Shown here piece after piece: positions 48,272 to 56,968 of a stretch of 64,000 nt of DNA (position 1 is the stretch's first letter; every line of letters starts with the position of its first letter). Under the pieces are notes generated by a model. It saw nothing but the letters and a program-made list of their open reading frames with translations. It was not told the origin of the DNA and ran no database searches. The stretch covers positions 1 to 64,000 of the forward strand of contig JASJDN010000013.1 in the NCBI GenBank assembly GCA_030065205.1. The letters run 5' to 3'. This stretch comes from Crocosphaera sp. (lineage in GTDB: Bacteria > Cyanobacteriota > Cyanobacteriia > Cyanobacteriales > Microcystaceae). A program made the position numbers and the translations under genes.

Positions 48272-48757
48272 TTAGAAGTAAATTGATCCACCCCAGTAAG
48301 AATCTAATTTAGGTGCTACTAGAACATAACCAGCAACATCATACAGATCCTCTTCGGTGAAGTCTCTTAATTCTGGATAAAGATCCGAACGAGTGACGTT
48401 AACGTGCAATTCGGTGTAATCGTCTTCTCCATCGTAACTGGTGGGATATTTCAAGTAATCGACGATCCCTAAAAGATTATCACGAGGCGGTTCAGCTAGG
48501 GCTAAATCTTCTAACCCCAAACTAACGTTATTATTGGTTTTGGTTTTCCCTTGTAAGTGGCATTGGGTACATTCGCGAATAAATAGTCTGTTGCCATTGG
48601 TAATCTGTTCACTACTGAGAGTGGTCATTTCCCCCTCTTCGTTTAAGGGAATGGTACGGGTTTCCTCGGTTAATTCTAAGGCACTAGCGTTATGGATGGG
48701 AAATTGTAAAAAGAAGAAGATAGCAGCGATCGCCATCAGAATGAATCGTTTCACCAT
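48272..48757 (-). CDS. psbV: Photosystem II cytochrome c550
   Basis: The 161-residue precursor has a signal peptide ending at ASA (residue 26), giving a mature protein that starts LELTEETRTI. The single heme site is C63-T-Q-C66-H67, and the C-terminus is the typical SYWGGSIYF. It is an extrinsic lumenal subunit that stabilises the oxygen-evolving manganese cluster of photosystem II. Monocistronic, divergent from petC. Confidence 0.98.
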   Translation of the reverse strand: MVKRFILMAIAAIFFFLQFPIHNASALELTEETRTIPLNEEGEMTTLSSEQITNGNRLFIRECTQCHLQGKTKTNNNVSLGLEDLALAEPPRDNLLGIVDYLKYPTSYDGEDDYTELHVNVTRSDLYPELRDFTEEDLYDVAGYVLVAPKLDSYWGGSIYF

Positions 48758-49195
48758 TGTTCTCCTGCAAATTATGATTTTGTGGGTATATTAATCTTTG
48801 CACGCATTACGGCATTATCAACGATACCATAATTCCTGATCCTTAACCTTTGGCTTACAGTGAGCAATGGGGGATTTCTTCAGGAAAAAAAATTGATTCT
48901 CTCCATTGAGACAACTTCACAATTCTTAAAATAAAATAGATTTCTCGTCAACGCTTTGACCCTAGATCATTTTTTGATTAAAGTTGTTATCGATTATTAA
49001 CGAATTTCTGTAATAATTTAATGTGGACTGGGTAGACTGCCAAACTGTGTCTATGGAAAGAGACAAAAATTTTGGTCATCTGCTTGTCTAAAACATGGTT
49101 GCCATCATATTCTTTTAAACAACGTACAACCTGTAATTATCGCTGAGATTGAATTCTCAACCTGCCCACTAACCTAGATCCATCCAGAAATCGTT
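48758..49195. promoter_or_regulatory. Divergent promoter region of psbV and petC-petA
   Basis: These 438 bp carry no gene. They separate two divergently transcribed photosynthesis units and must hold both promoters; no single -35/-10 pair or operator stood out enough to place. Confidence 0.5.
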
Positions 49196-49738
49196 ATGAC
49201 ACAAGTATCCGGTTCATCCGATGTCCCCGATATGGGGCGTCGCCAATTCATGAACTTACTCACCTTTGGAACCATCACTGGCGTTGCAGCCGGTGCTTTG
49301 TATCCGGTGGTGAAATATTTTATTCCTCCTTCGAGTGGTGGTGCCGGTGGTGGTGTCACTGCTAAAGATGCCTTGGGGAATGATGTTATTGCCAGCGAAT
49401 TTATCGCTACTCACAATGCAGGCGATCGCGTTTTAGCCCAAGGGTTAAAGGGTGATCCCACTTACCTCGTAGTGGAAGGAGATAACGCCATTGCTGACTA
49501 CGGTATCAATGCCGTTTGTACTCACTTAGGCTGTGTGGTTCCCTGGAATGCCAGTGAAGACAAGTTTATGTGTCCCTGTCATGGTTCTCAATACAATGCT
49601 CAGGGTAAGGTGGTTCGCGGCCCTGCGCCCCTGTCTTTAGCCCTAGCTCATGTTAATGTGACTGAGGGGGATAAAGTGGTATTCAGCGAATGGACTGAAA
49701 CGGACTTCCGTACTGATGAAAATCCCTGGTGGGCTTAA
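49196..49738 (+). CDS. petC: Rieske iron-sulfur protein of cytochrome b6f
   Basis: The 180-residue protein has an N-terminal twin-arginine-like [13 protein letters not shown] followed by a membrane helix (about 20-42). It then has a Gly-rich hinge (SSGGAGGG) and the Rieske cluster motifs C108-T-H110-L-G-C113 and C126-P-C128-H129-G-S. It passes electrons from plastoquinol to cytochrome f on the thylakoid lumenal side. petA follows 92 bp downstream, the usual cyanobacterial petCA operon. Confidence 0.98.
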   Translation: MTQVSGSSDVPDMGRRQFMNLLTFGTITGVAAGALYPVVKYFIPPSSGGAGGGVTAKDALGNDVIASEFIATHNAGDRVLAQGLKGDPTYLVVEGDNAIADYGINAVCTHLGCVVPWNASEDKFMCPCHGSQYNAQGKVVRGPAPLSLALAHVNVTEGDKVVFSEWTETDFRTDENPWWA

Positions 49739-49830
49739 GTTCACTTAACAGTGGCCAATCTAATTGAACTGGTAACTGATAACTGATAACCCCCTTTACT
49801 GTTTAAGAATTACATAATTTTGACTGAGCA

Positions 49831-50805
49831 ATGAGAATATCCGATTTTTCGGCAATTTGGTCTAAGGGTAAGCAAACGTTACTGCGATGTTTCTTGATCG
49901 CCGTAGCAACGGTTGTCTTATTCATGGGTAATGCCCAAACCGCTTCAGCTTATCCTTTCTGGGCTCAAGAAACTGCCCCAGAAACCCCCAGAGAAGCGAC
50001 AGGACGCATTGTTTGTGCTAACTGTCACTTAGCAGAAAAACCTGCTGAAGTAGAAATCCCTCAATCTGTTTTACCGGACACAGTGTTTAAAGCTGTGGTG
50101 AAAATTCCTTACGATCTCGACTCCCAACAAGTTTTAGGAGACGGTTCTAAAGGGGGCCTCAACGTAGGGGCTGTTTTAATGTTACCGGAAGGGTTCAAAA
50201 TTGCCCCGGCTGATCGCATTCCTGAAGAGATGAAGGAAGAGGTAGGGAGTCTCTACTTCCAACCCTACCGCGAAGATCAGGAAAATGTGGTCATCGTTGG
50301 GCCTTTACCTGGGGAACAATATCAAGAAATCGTTTTCCCAGTCCTCTCCCCTGATCCTGCTAATGATAAAAGTGTTAACTTTGGTAAATATCAGGTGCAT
50401 TTAGGGGCTAACCGTGGTCGGGGTCAAATTTATCCCACCGGACAACCTAGCAATAACAACGCTTTCAAAGCCTCTGTTGCTGGAAACATTAGCAAAATTA
50501 GCGATCAAGAAGATGGTAGCTACATCGTCACCATCGCTACAGCAGACGGAGATGTGGAAGAAACCATCCCCGCCGGTCCTGAATTAATGGTTTCTGAAGG
50601 CATGGAAGTTGAAGCGGGACAAGCTTTAACCAATAATCCTAATGTGGGTGGCTTCGGACAAAAAGATGTTGAAGTGGTTCTGCAAAGTCCTGGACGCATT
50701 ACAGGGTTAATCATCTTCTTAGCTGGTATCATGTTAGCCCAAATTCTCTTAGTCATTAAGAAGAAACAAGTGGAACGAGTCCAAGCAGCAGAAATGAACT
50801 TCTAA
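49831..50805 (+). CDS. petA: Cytochrome f of the b6f complex
   Basis: The 324-residue precursor has a signal peptide ending ASA (residue 40), so mature Y41 supplies the axial amino ligand of the heme as known for cytochrome f. The heme site is C62-A-N-C65-H66. A large lumenal domain precedes the single C-terminal membrane anchor (about 292-312) ending [15 protein letters not shown]. Second gene of petCA, ended by a strong hairpin. Confidence 0.98.
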   Translation: MRISDFSAIWSKGKQTLLRCFLIAVATVVLFMGNAQTASAYPFWAQETAPETPREATGRIVCANCHLAEKPAEVEIPQSVLPDTVFKAVVKIPYDLDSQQVLGDGSKGGLNVGAVLMLPEGFKIAPADRIPEEMKEEVGSLYFQPYREDQENVVIVGPLPGEQYQEIVFPVLSPDPANDKSVNFGKYQVHLGANRGRGQIYPTGQPSNNNAFKASVAGNISKISDQEDGSYIVTIATADGDVEETIPAGPELMVSEGMEVEAGQALTNNPNVGGFGQKDVEVVLQSPGRITGLIIFLAGIMLAQILLVIKKKQVERVQAAEMNF

Positions 50806-50840
50806 TTGAGTTTAAACCCTAGCTAAACTCTTCTATTTTT

Positions 50841-50871
50841 AACAGACAGGTCTAACCCTGTCTGTTGTTTT
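50841..50871 (+). terminator. Terminator of petCA
   Basis: AACAGACAGG (50841-50850) and CCTGTCTGTT (50857-50866) form a perfect 10-bp stem with a 6-nt loop, followed by GTTTTAT. Confidence 0.85.
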
Positions 50872-50883
50872 ATGCTATTGTTA

Positions 50884-50898
50884 TGATAATGATTATCA
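50884..50898. promoter_or_regulatory. Zur operator of znuACB
   Basis: TGATAATGATTATCA is a perfect 7-1-7 palindrome matching the known Zur box consensus. It lies 22 bp before the znuA ATG, where bound Zn-Zur would block transcription when zinc is sufficient. Confidence 0.9.
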
Positions 50899-50919
50899 TT
50901 ATTATTTGAAAGCCAATCT

Positions 50920-51900
50920 ATGAAATCTTCTAAAAGATCACTATCGATGATCCTCTTAACCCTAACTTTGAGTATAGGTGGTCTAACAGGATGTACTTCA
51001 ACCGATCCAAACAATACAGTTAATTCTGAAACTAACAGCAATGATAACCAAAAACAAAGTAACCATCAAGATCAATTAGACATCACGGTTAGTATAATCC
51101 CCCAGAAATATTTTGTTAAGAGAATCGGGGGCGATCTCATTAAAGTGAATGTAATGGTTCCACAAGGGGCAGTTCCTGATACTTATGAACCCAAACCCCA
51201 ACAAATACAAGCATTAAGTGAAGCAGAGGCTTATATCGGTATTGGAGTTCCCTTTGAAACGGTATGGATGGATCGTATTAGCCAAGCCAACCCCAAACTG
51301 TTAACAGTAGACTCAAGCGAAGGAATTGAAAAGTTAACCATGACTGATCATGATCATGATCATGGTCATGATCACGGTCATAGCCATGATGGAGAAAAAT
51401 CTAACCTTGATCCTCATGTTTGGTTATCTCCAAGATTAGTCAAAATTCAAGCAGAAAACATTTATGAAACCCTAGTTAAACTTGACCCAAAACATCAAGA
51501 AACTTATCAGACTAATCTCAATAATTTTTTACAAGAAATTGAGGAATTAGATGATAAAATTAGAAGTAATTTATCAAATATAAAACAACGTAAGTTTATT
51601 GTTTTTCATCCTGCTTGGGGTTATTTTGCTGAAGAATATAACTTAACTCAAGTAGCGGTTGAAGTAGGAGGACAAGAACCCAGCGCAGCAGAGTTAGGGA
51701 ACTTAATAAAAGAAGCAAAAGAAGAGAACATCAAAGTAATCTTTGCTCAACCAGAATTCAGTAGTCAATCAGCTAAAACTATCGCTAAAGAAATCGAGGG
51801 AGAAGTGTTATTAATTAGTGCAATTAATGAAGATTGGTCTAATAATTTGCTAGAGGTTTCTCAAACTTTTGCCAAAGTTTTAAAAGAAGACAATAATTAA
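50920..51900 (+). CDS. znuA: Zinc ABC transporter substrate-binding lipoprotein
   Basis: The 326-residue protein has lipobox LTGC with lipidation at C25. It belongs to the cluster A-I metal-binding family: QKYFVKRIGGDLIKVNVMVP, DPHVWLSPRL (metal histidine) and VFHPAWGYFAEEY. A His/Asp-rich loop at about 143-158 (DHDHDHGHDHGHSHD) is the zinc-acquiring loop that distinguishes zinc from manganese binders. First gene of znuACB, directly behind a Zur box. Confidence 0.95.
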   Translation: MKSSKRSLSMILLTLTLSIGGLTGCTSTDPNNTVNSETNSNDNQKQSNHQDQLDITVSIIPQKYFVKRIGGDLIKVNVMVPQGAVPDTYEPKPQQIQALSEAEAYIGIGVPFETVWMDRISQANPKLLTVDSSEGIEKLTMTDHDHDHGHDHGHSHDGEKSNLDPHVWLSPRLVKIQAENIYETLVKLDPKHQETYQTNLNNFLQEIEELDDKIRSNLSNIKQRKFIVFHPAWGYFAEEYNLTQVAVEVGGQEPSAAELGNLIKEAKEENIKVIFAQPEFSSQSAKTIAKEIEGEVLLISAINEDWSNNLLEVSQTFAKVLKEDNN

Positions 51901-51912
51901 TCTTATAAACTT

Positions 51913-52689
51913 ATGAAAACTGAAGTCATTAATCTTAGTCATGTGTGGGCAAAATATAATAAAAATCCCGTTTTAGAAGACATTAATTTGATAATTAATG
52001 AAGGGGATTTTGTGGGCTTAATTGGTCCTAATGGTGGAGGAAAAACCACCTTATTTAAAGTCTTATTAGGACTAATGAAACCCTATCAAGGTACTGTAAA
52101 AATTTTAGGTCATACTGTTAGGAAAGGAAGGCGTTATATTGGTTATGTTCCTCAATTGTTAGAATTAGATCGAGAGTTTCCTGTTAGTGTTGCTGAAGTG
52201 GTACGGATGGGAAGACTGGGAAAACGGCGTTTATTGCAGCGTTACACCCCTAAAGACGAGATTATCGTTAATCGTACCTTAGAACAGGTAGGAATGCTAG
52301 AATTACGGGATAGAACCATTGCTGAATTGTCTGGGGGTCAACGTCAACGGGTATATATTGCGCGGGCTTTGGCATCAGAACCCCGTATACTATTATTAGA
52401 CGAACCGACTGCCAGTGTCGATCCGCAACGACAAAGCAGTATTTATGAGTTATTAAAAGAATTAAATCAATTTATTACCATTATTATGATTTCTCACGAT
52501 ATTGGGGCAATTTCAGCTTATGTTAAAACCGTAGGCTGTCTGAACCATCGTCTCTTTTTTCATGGTGATCCTCCTTTGAGTACGGAAACAATAGAACAAA
52601 CTTATCAGTGTCCTGTGGATTTAATTGCTCATGGAGTTCCTCATCGAGTCCTTTCTAATCATGATTGTCCGTTACATTATCATGAATAA
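51913..52689 (+). CDS. znuC: Zinc ABC transporter ATP-binding protein
   Basis: The 258-residue ATPase has Walker A GPNGGGKTT (38-46), signature ELSGGQRQRV, Walker B RILLLDEPTAS and the switch histidine in MISHDIG. It starts 12 bp after znuA. The C-terminal stretch (CPVDLIAHGVPHRVLSNHDC, then PLHYHE) is His-rich, as often seen in zinc-system ATPases. Confidence 0.95.
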   Translation: MKTEVINLSHVWAKYNKNPVLEDINLIINEGDFVGLIGPNGGGKTTLFKVLLGLMKPYQGTVKILGHTVRKGRRYIGYVPQLLELDREFPVSVAEVVRMGRLGKRRLLQRYTPKDEIIVNRTLEQVGMLELRDRTIAELSGGQRQRVYIARALASEPRILLLDEPTASVDPQRQSSIYELLKELNQFITIIMISHDIGAISAYVKTVGCLNHRLFFHGDPPLSTETIEQTYQCPVDLIAHGVPHRVLSNHDCPLHYHE

Positions 52690-52692
52690 TTA

Positions 52693-53508
52693 ATGTTAGA
52701 AACAATTTTGGAATTACTACAATTTGATTTCATGAGAAATGCTCTTTTTGCAGGGGTATTAGTTAGTATCGCTTGTGGAATTGTGGGGACTTTTGTGGTG
52801 ATTAATCGCATTGTTTTTATTAGTGGGGGTATTGCCCATGCTGCTTATGGTGGGATTGGATTAGGGTATTATTTACAAATTAATCCTATTTTTGGGGCGA
52901 TAGTCTTTGCTTTGTTATCTGCTTTAGGTATGGGTTTAGTGGTCAGAAAAACTGCACAACGTGCCGATAGTTTAATTGGGGTAATGTGGGCGGTAGGAAT
53001 GGCAATCGGTATTATTTTAATTGATTTAACACCTGGTTATAAAGCAGATTTAATGAGTTATTTATTTGGCAGTATTTTAACCGTTTCTCACGAAAATTTG
53101 ATCATAATGTTGGTTTTAGATATTATTATTCTGTTAGTTGTTAGTTTATTTTATAAAGAATTTTTAGCCATTTCTTTTGACCCCACTTTTGCCATAACTC
53201 GTAATGTTCCTGTGGATAGTTTATATCTATTATTAGTAGGAGTGATCGCTTTAACGGTGGTGATGGTAATGCAGGTTGTGGGGTTAATATTAGTGATTGC
53301 ATTGTTAACAATCCCGGCTGCGATCGCCAGTCAATTTTTCAAAGATATAAAATATATTATCTTAGTTTCTATGAGTTTAGGAATGCTCTTTACAACCCTG
53401 GGATTAATTATTTCTTATTCTTTTAATGTTACGTCTGGGGCAACTATTATTTTAGTATCTGGGATGAGTTATGTAATTAGTTTAGTCGTCAAAAATTTAC
53501 AAAATTAA
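52693..53508 (+). CDS. znuB: Zinc ABC transporter permease
   Basis: The 271-residue ABC-3 family permease has about eight hydrophobic helices, including FMRNALFAGVLVSIACGIVG and VVGLILVIALLTIPAAIA. It begins 3 bp after the znuC stop, so the three genes form one Zur-controlled transcript. It forms the inner-membrane channel for zinc. Confidence 0.95.
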   Translation: MLETILELLQFDFMRNALFAGVLVSIACGIVGTFVVINRIVFISGGIAHAAYGGIGLGYYLQINPIFGAIVFALLSALGMGLVVRKTAQRADSLIGVMWAVGMAIGIILIDLTPGYKADLMSYLFGSILTVSHENLIIMLVLDIIILLVVSLFYKEFLAISFDPTFAITRNVPVDSLYLLLVGVIALTVVMVMQVVGLILVIALLTIPAAIASQFFKDIKYIILVSMSLGMLFTTLGLIISYSFNVTSGATIILVSGMSYVISLVVKNLQN

Positions 53509-53671
53509 AGGGACTTGTATGACTCGCATTAACCCCTTTTTTAGTACAAAAAAACTCTAGCCCTAGGATTTTTCTTCAAAATATTATTCTTAAAACCCAA
53601 AAAGTCACTATAATTTGGACTTAGGGGTTTAATACCGTTAAATAGCTCCAATCCAATTCATCAACATCACC

Positions 53672-54373
53672 ATGTTAGTCCCCTTAACCCGTGACGCATT
53701 AGAAGAAATTATCCCCCCCATTGCCACAGGAAGCCAATATTCCTTTTATTGGGGAAAATGGCGAGATTTATTACAACGTTTGTTTATTTCTTTGATCGCT
53801 TTAGTGGTGACTTGGTTATTGGGTATACTAGTCGGCTCGGGGGCACAAACCATTAAACTGATCTTTGATATCATTGCTGGATTATATTGGCTATGGGGTC
53901 CTGTGTTATGGGCTAGTGTTCGCAATGGCAAATACCGTCGCTATCCCTATTGTGGATTTTGGCAAGGACAAGTCTTGGATGTGTTTATTACTGAGGAATT
54001 GGTGGGGGAAGAACAAACGGTGAATAAATGGGGGGAGTTGATGGTGATTGAAAACCGAGAACGACGAATTAATATCGAAGTGGGAGATGAAGAGGGATTT
54101 ACCGCCATTACACAAGCCCCTATAAACCGTCTTTATCGGGTCATTAAACCGGGACAAATAGCAGAAATGCTAATTTTGTCCAAAACCGCCGATTTAAGCC
54201 GTATTGATAAGATTACGGATGTTTATTTTCCTCAACATAATTTATGGGTGGGGGAGTATCCCTATTTACGTCGTGATATCTTTCAACAAGTTAGCCAAGA
54301 GTTAGGGGGACATTCCCGTTATGGTTCCCTAAAAAATAGACAATCTCGTACAGTTCGACGACGCAGACGATAA
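53672..54373 (+). CDS. Conserved cyanobacterial membrane protein
   Basis: The 233-residue protein has two hydrophobic helices (about 35-57 and 62-82; LFISLIALVVTWLLGILVGS and LIFDIIAGLYWLWGPVLWASV). A soluble part follows with a PYCGFWQGQVLDVFITEELVGEEQTVNKWG segment (given here in two parts: PYCGFWQGQVLDVF, EELVGEEQTVNKWG) and a very basic tail ending RRRRR. It is similar to proteins sometimes annotated as phosphate ABC permeases, but the permease signature is absent. Function unknown. Confidence 0.75.
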   Translation: MLVPLTRDALEEIIPPIATGSQYSFYWGKWRDLLQRLFISLIALVVTWLLGILVGSGAQTIKLIFDIIAGLYWLWGPVLWASVRNGKYRRYPYCGFWQGQVLDVFITEELVGEEQTVNKWGELMVIENRERRINIEVGDEEGFTAITQAPINRLYRVIKPGQIAEMLILSKTADLSRIDKITDVYFPQHNLWVGEYPYLRRDIFQQVSQELGGHSRYGSLKNRQSRTVRRRRR

Positions 54374-54445
54374 AATTAAATCTAGTTTAATCCTTGACGG
54401 ATAACGTTATCCGTCAAGCGATCGCGTGAAATAACCTAACGATAA

Positions 54446-55042
54446 TTATCGGCCAGAAGCACAAGCATTTAACGCTTGTAATACCTTATCGGGATGTTTT
54501 TCCATCAGAAATGCCTCCCCTTCATAGGGTAAGTCTTGAGGATCATAGAGATTTAAACTTTGCCAATCAGCCGAACCTAAACTGGCTAAAATAGAACGAA
54601 AAGTAGAAGAATCAGCATTCATAATGGGAACAACGGAACCATTGTCCAATCCCGCAGCACAATCTTGAACTACGTGCCAACTTTCATGGGCTAAGGTTTC
54701 AATATAAAGATTAAAATCTTGTCGATTATTTTGACACATGGTCATTCTATTATAATCAGGCTGATAATACCCTAAAAGTCCCGCTTCACAGGTTTCAAAA
54801 CTCAGGGAAATTCCTGCATTTTTTAAAGCTGTAAAAAATTTGGCTTCATAAAAATTGTAACGGTTAGAATTATCTCCTGATAAATCAACACAACGACCAT
54901 TATTGGTCACCAGATAATTCCCATAATCGCAATTATCAAAATTCTGGGGACGACTACGGGAATAATCTTGGGCTGTTGCTGAACCTGCCATGATTAAACT
55001 ACCAGAAACGAGGGTAGTCAAGAGGGTAAGGGTGATTTTCAT
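54446..55042 (-). CDS. Secreted protein with HExxH motif, putative metalloprotease
   Basis: The 198-residue protein has a signal peptide to about residue 24 (SGSLIMAGSATA). A zincin-type H119-E-S-W-H123 sits in ETLAHESWHVVQD, and several cysteines (C38, C51, C85, C103, C128) could form disulfides in the periplasm. A third zinc ligand could not be placed, so activity is unproven. A near-perfect CRP site lies about 100 bp upstream of the ATG, suggesting cyclic-nucleotide control of the gene. Confidence 0.7.
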   Translation of the reverse strand: MKITLTLLTTLVSGSLIMAGSATAQDYSRSRPQNFDNCDYGNYLVTNNGRCVDLSGDNSNRYNFYEAKFFTALKNAGISLSFETCEAGLLGYYQPDYNRMTMCQNNRQDFNLYIETLAHESWHVVQDCAAGLDNGSVVPIMNADSSTFRSILASLGSADWQSLNLYDPQDLPYEGEAFLMEKHPDKVLQALNACASGR

Positions 55043-55137
55043 AGGGTTATTAGTTTAAAAGTAAGGTTTATTAGTCAGTATTCCCAAATCGTTGTGAAAA
55101 ATTTCGACTCACTGTTTGATTTTGATCACGGGTTAAA

Positions 55138-55153
55138 TGTGATCCCTATCACA
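55138..55153. promoter_or_regulatory. CRP (SyCRP1-type) binding site
   Basis: TGTGATCCCTATCACA matches the TGTGA-N6-TCACA consensus exactly and is flanked by AAA and GTT. It lies about 100 bp before the putative metalloprotease gene, in a promoter-proximal position. In cyanobacteria SyCRP1 recognises this same sequence with cAMP. Confidence 0.75.
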
Positions 55154-55182
55154 GTTGAGCGATCGTTGGCAAAAATTATTAA

Positions 55183-55302
55183 TTAATGTTAAAAATGCTT
55201 GCTTTTAGTTGACTTGACATGATATTCTATAAACAATGGAAAAGGTTTGCGCTTGTAACCTCTGTTTTTGGGAAATAGAAGAGACGAGATAAAACAGTCC
55301 CA
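55183..55302 (+). repeat. 120-bp TA-array repeat, copy A
   Basis: The first of five copies begins TTAATGTTAAAAATGCTTGC. It contains TTGACTTGACATGATATTCT, then GTTTGCGCTTGTAACCTC (other copies GTGTGCG), and ends AAAACAGTCCCA. Near the right end CTGTTTT and TGGGA are followed 20 nt later by AAAACAG and TCCCA, in the a-b-a'-b' order of a pseudoknot. All copies are in the same orientation, opposite to the genes. Confidence 0.9.
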
Positions 55303-55361
55303 GTTATAGACTTATCGCTGAGGAAAAAACACTCGATTAAAAGGATAGCTATTCATTATTG

Positions 55362-55598
55362 TTAGTTATGTCTTCTTTGATGTTTTTCTTTGATTTTGTC
55401 TGCTATTATTTTTTTACGAATATCTCTATCTGATAAATTCCCAGAACTTTCCAGTAAAAACTTAGGATAACCTCCCATTTTTTCTATGACTGTTTTTTGT
55501 TGAGTTTTATTGTTTTCTTCTAAGGTTTCTATTGACTCAATAAACTTCAAAACTGTGTTAAGTTGTTCTGGAGATAAATTAGATAGTTTATTGAGCAA
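55362..55598 (-). pseudogene. DUF2281-type antitoxin lacking its 5' end
   Basis: The frame opens only at a TTG inside the preceding toxin gene and reads LLNKLSNLSPEQLNTVLKFI, then GGYPKFLLESSG and SDRDIRKKIIADKIKE. In the family a short ATG-led segment normally precedes LLNKLSN, and a PIN toxin gene normally follows. Both are missing. The 11-bp overlap with the truncated vapC suggests a deletion that joined two toxin-antitoxin units. Confidence 0.6.
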
Positions 55599-55899
55599 TT
55601 AAAATACGGTCAAAAGGATCTTTATGGTATAAAGGTAAATGATAAAGTTTGATAGTATCCTGCAAAGTAATTGATAACAACTTAAAGCGAGTTGCTAAGA
55701 AGCGAGTTTCTATGTCATTAAAATCACAACTCAGTGCAAGTTTACCAATTTTAACTTTAATCGATATTTCCCAAAAACTAGCAACACTGACAAAGACATT
55801 GTCTGTATTTTCTAGATAATCTATGATTGCAGTAGGTAAAGTAGAATCATTTTCAGCTAACCAGATAAAAACATGGGTATCTATTAAAACACCACTCAT
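55588..55899 (-). pseudogene. VapC-type PIN toxin, C-terminally truncated
   Basis: The protein has 103 residues. The PIN start MSGVLIDTHVFIWLAEND carries the first catalytic Asp (D7), SVASFWEISIK has the conserved Glu, and HKDPFDRILIAQ is the third acidic cluster. Intact relatives continue about 25 residues with a TxD segment; here a TAA follows directly and the sequence changes to an antitoxin-like frame. The ribonuclease may be inactive. Its start overlaps the antitoxin stop at 55899. Confidence 0.7.
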
Positions 55900-56153
55900 T
55901 ACATATAACCCTCAAATTCTTCTAAAGGTTCATCAAAATCTTCAGATAAGGGTAAAATAAATGTACCTTTCATCGAACCTGCTAATTTTTCTTGAGTTGT
56001 GATTTCTTGAGTTGTTTCGGGGAATAATATGGGTTTGCCTATTTTTTCAGGTTCTATTTTTGATTGTATAAACTCGATAAAGTCTAAGACTTCTTGTTGT
56101 TTTTCTAGGGGTAGTTTGTCTATTTTTTCTGATGCTATCTCTGAGATTTTCAT
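55899..56153 (-). CDS. DUF2281 VapB-like antitoxin
   Basis: The protein has 84 residues. The N-terminal ISEIASEKIDKLPLEKQQEV leads into a DFIEFIQSK helix of the DUF2281 family, followed by KLAGSMKGTFILPLSEDFDEPLEEF, the segment that blocks the PIN toxin. It is the upstream partner of the truncated vapC, with stop and start overlapping by one base. Confidence 0.8.
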   Translation of the reverse strand: MKISEIASEKIDKLPLEKQQEVLDFIEFIQSKIEPEKIGKPILFPETTQEITTQEKLAGSMKGTFILPLSEDFDEPLEEFEGYM

Positions 56154-56237
56154 CGTATTGACACTATTTCATCTGTAACTACAATTTATCATATTCGTTA
56201 TTGTGAGCGATCGCTGTTTGTTTTGGCAACTTTAGGG

Positions 56238-56275
56238 ATGATGGGTTCATAATACTGATGATGGGTTCATAATAC
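56238..56275 (+). repeat. Tandem duplication next to repeat copy B
   Basis: GATGATGGGTTCATAATACT occurs twice in direct succession. The second copy runs into ATACTATAGCGCAATAGTTAG, a sequence also found left of copy C, where it borders the hicB start. Confidence 0.7.
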
Positions 56276-56309
56276 TATAGCGCAATAGTTAGGCAAGACT
56301 GATAATCAA

Positions 56310-56429
56310 TTAATGTTAAAAATGCTTGCTTTTAGTTGACTTGACATGATATTCTATACACAATGGAAAAGGTGTGCGCTTGTAACCTCCTATTTTTGGG
56401 AAGAGGAAAAACGAGATAAAACACTCCCA
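56310..56429 (+). repeat. 120-bp TA-array repeat, copy B
   Basis: Same 120-bp unit as copy A. The right-end TTTTTGGGA/TCCCAAAAA pairing is extended to 9 bp, whereas the CTGTTTT/AAAACAG pairing is lost by base changes. Its left flank (from 56272) is shared with copy C. It ends 13 bp from the hicA stop. Confidence 0.9.
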
Positions 56430-56442
56430 AAAATCAAACAGT

Positions 56443-56670
56443 TTAAGAATAATAGCAGAACAATTGAACTACTTGACGATTTTCAATTGCATTTAAGACT
56501 TGCTTGGTAATTTTAGGATGTAATATTTTGCCTGAATGAAAAGGAATGACAACTCTGATATTATCTTTAAGATAGATGCGATGACTTCCTTGACTTCTTA
56601 TTTGCATAAACCCTGCATCTAATAAGAGTTTTTCAGCTTCTTTTGCAGTTAACCTGGGAAGTTTAGGCAA
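56443..56670 (-). CDS. hicA: HicA-type mRNA interferase toxin
   Basis: The 75-residue protein shows the HicA double-stranded-RNA-binding-like fold pattern: KLPRLTAKEAEKLLLDAGF, RSQGSHRIYLKD with the catalytic histidine, VVIPFHSGKILHPKITKQVL. HicA cleaves mRNA when free of HicB. The final NRQVVQLFCYYS goes beyond the usual end near NAIE and may be read-through created when the adjacent repeat was joined. The 8-bp overlap with hicB implies coupled translation. Confidence 0.9.
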   Translation of the reverse strand: MPKLPRLTAKEAEKLLLDAGFMQIRSQGSHRIYLKDNIRVVIPFHSGKILHPKITKQVLNAIENRQVVQLFCYYS

Positions 56671-56932
56671 CTTTTACCTCCATTGTCATTGTTATAATCT
56701 CTTGACTTAATCTTTCTTTTTTTTCTTCCTCCGATAGAGTAGATAAATAGAGTTCTATTGCTTCAGTTATATTACTTTTAATTTCTTCTATGGTGTCCCC
56801 TTGGGTTTGACACCCTTCTAGTTGTGGACAATATGCGTAATAACCATAGTCATCTTTTTCGATCACAACATTGATTTTATAGGAGTCTTCCACCATGATG
56901 ATTGTCTCTATTTTGTTGGTCTTAGTTACCAT
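56663..56932 (-). CDS. hicB: HicB-type antitoxin
   Basis: From the ATG at 56932 the protein has 89 residues; an internal ATG at 56896 (MVEDSYKIN) gives the more usual family start. It is a partial RNase H-like HicB fold: YKINVVIEKDDYGYYAYCPQ and LEGCQTQGDTIEEIKSNITEAIELYL. It neutralises HicA and usually represses the operon. The start region abuts the left flank shared with repeat copy B, so its promoter lies in or next to repeat copy C. Confidence 0.9.
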   Translation of the reverse strand: MVTKTNKIETIIMVEDSYKINVVIEKDDYGYYAYCPQLEGCQTQGDTIEEIKSNITEAIELYLSTLSEEEKKERLSQEIITMTMEVKVA

Positions 56933-56968
56933 ACTATAGCGCAATAGTTAGACAAGACTGATGATAAA

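Noticed and set aside
55222..55278. Short 19-codon frame inside the 120-bp repeat (MIFYKQWKRFALVTSVFGK)
   Set aside because: Differences between copies change residues and the stop position, so the repeat is not conserved as protein.
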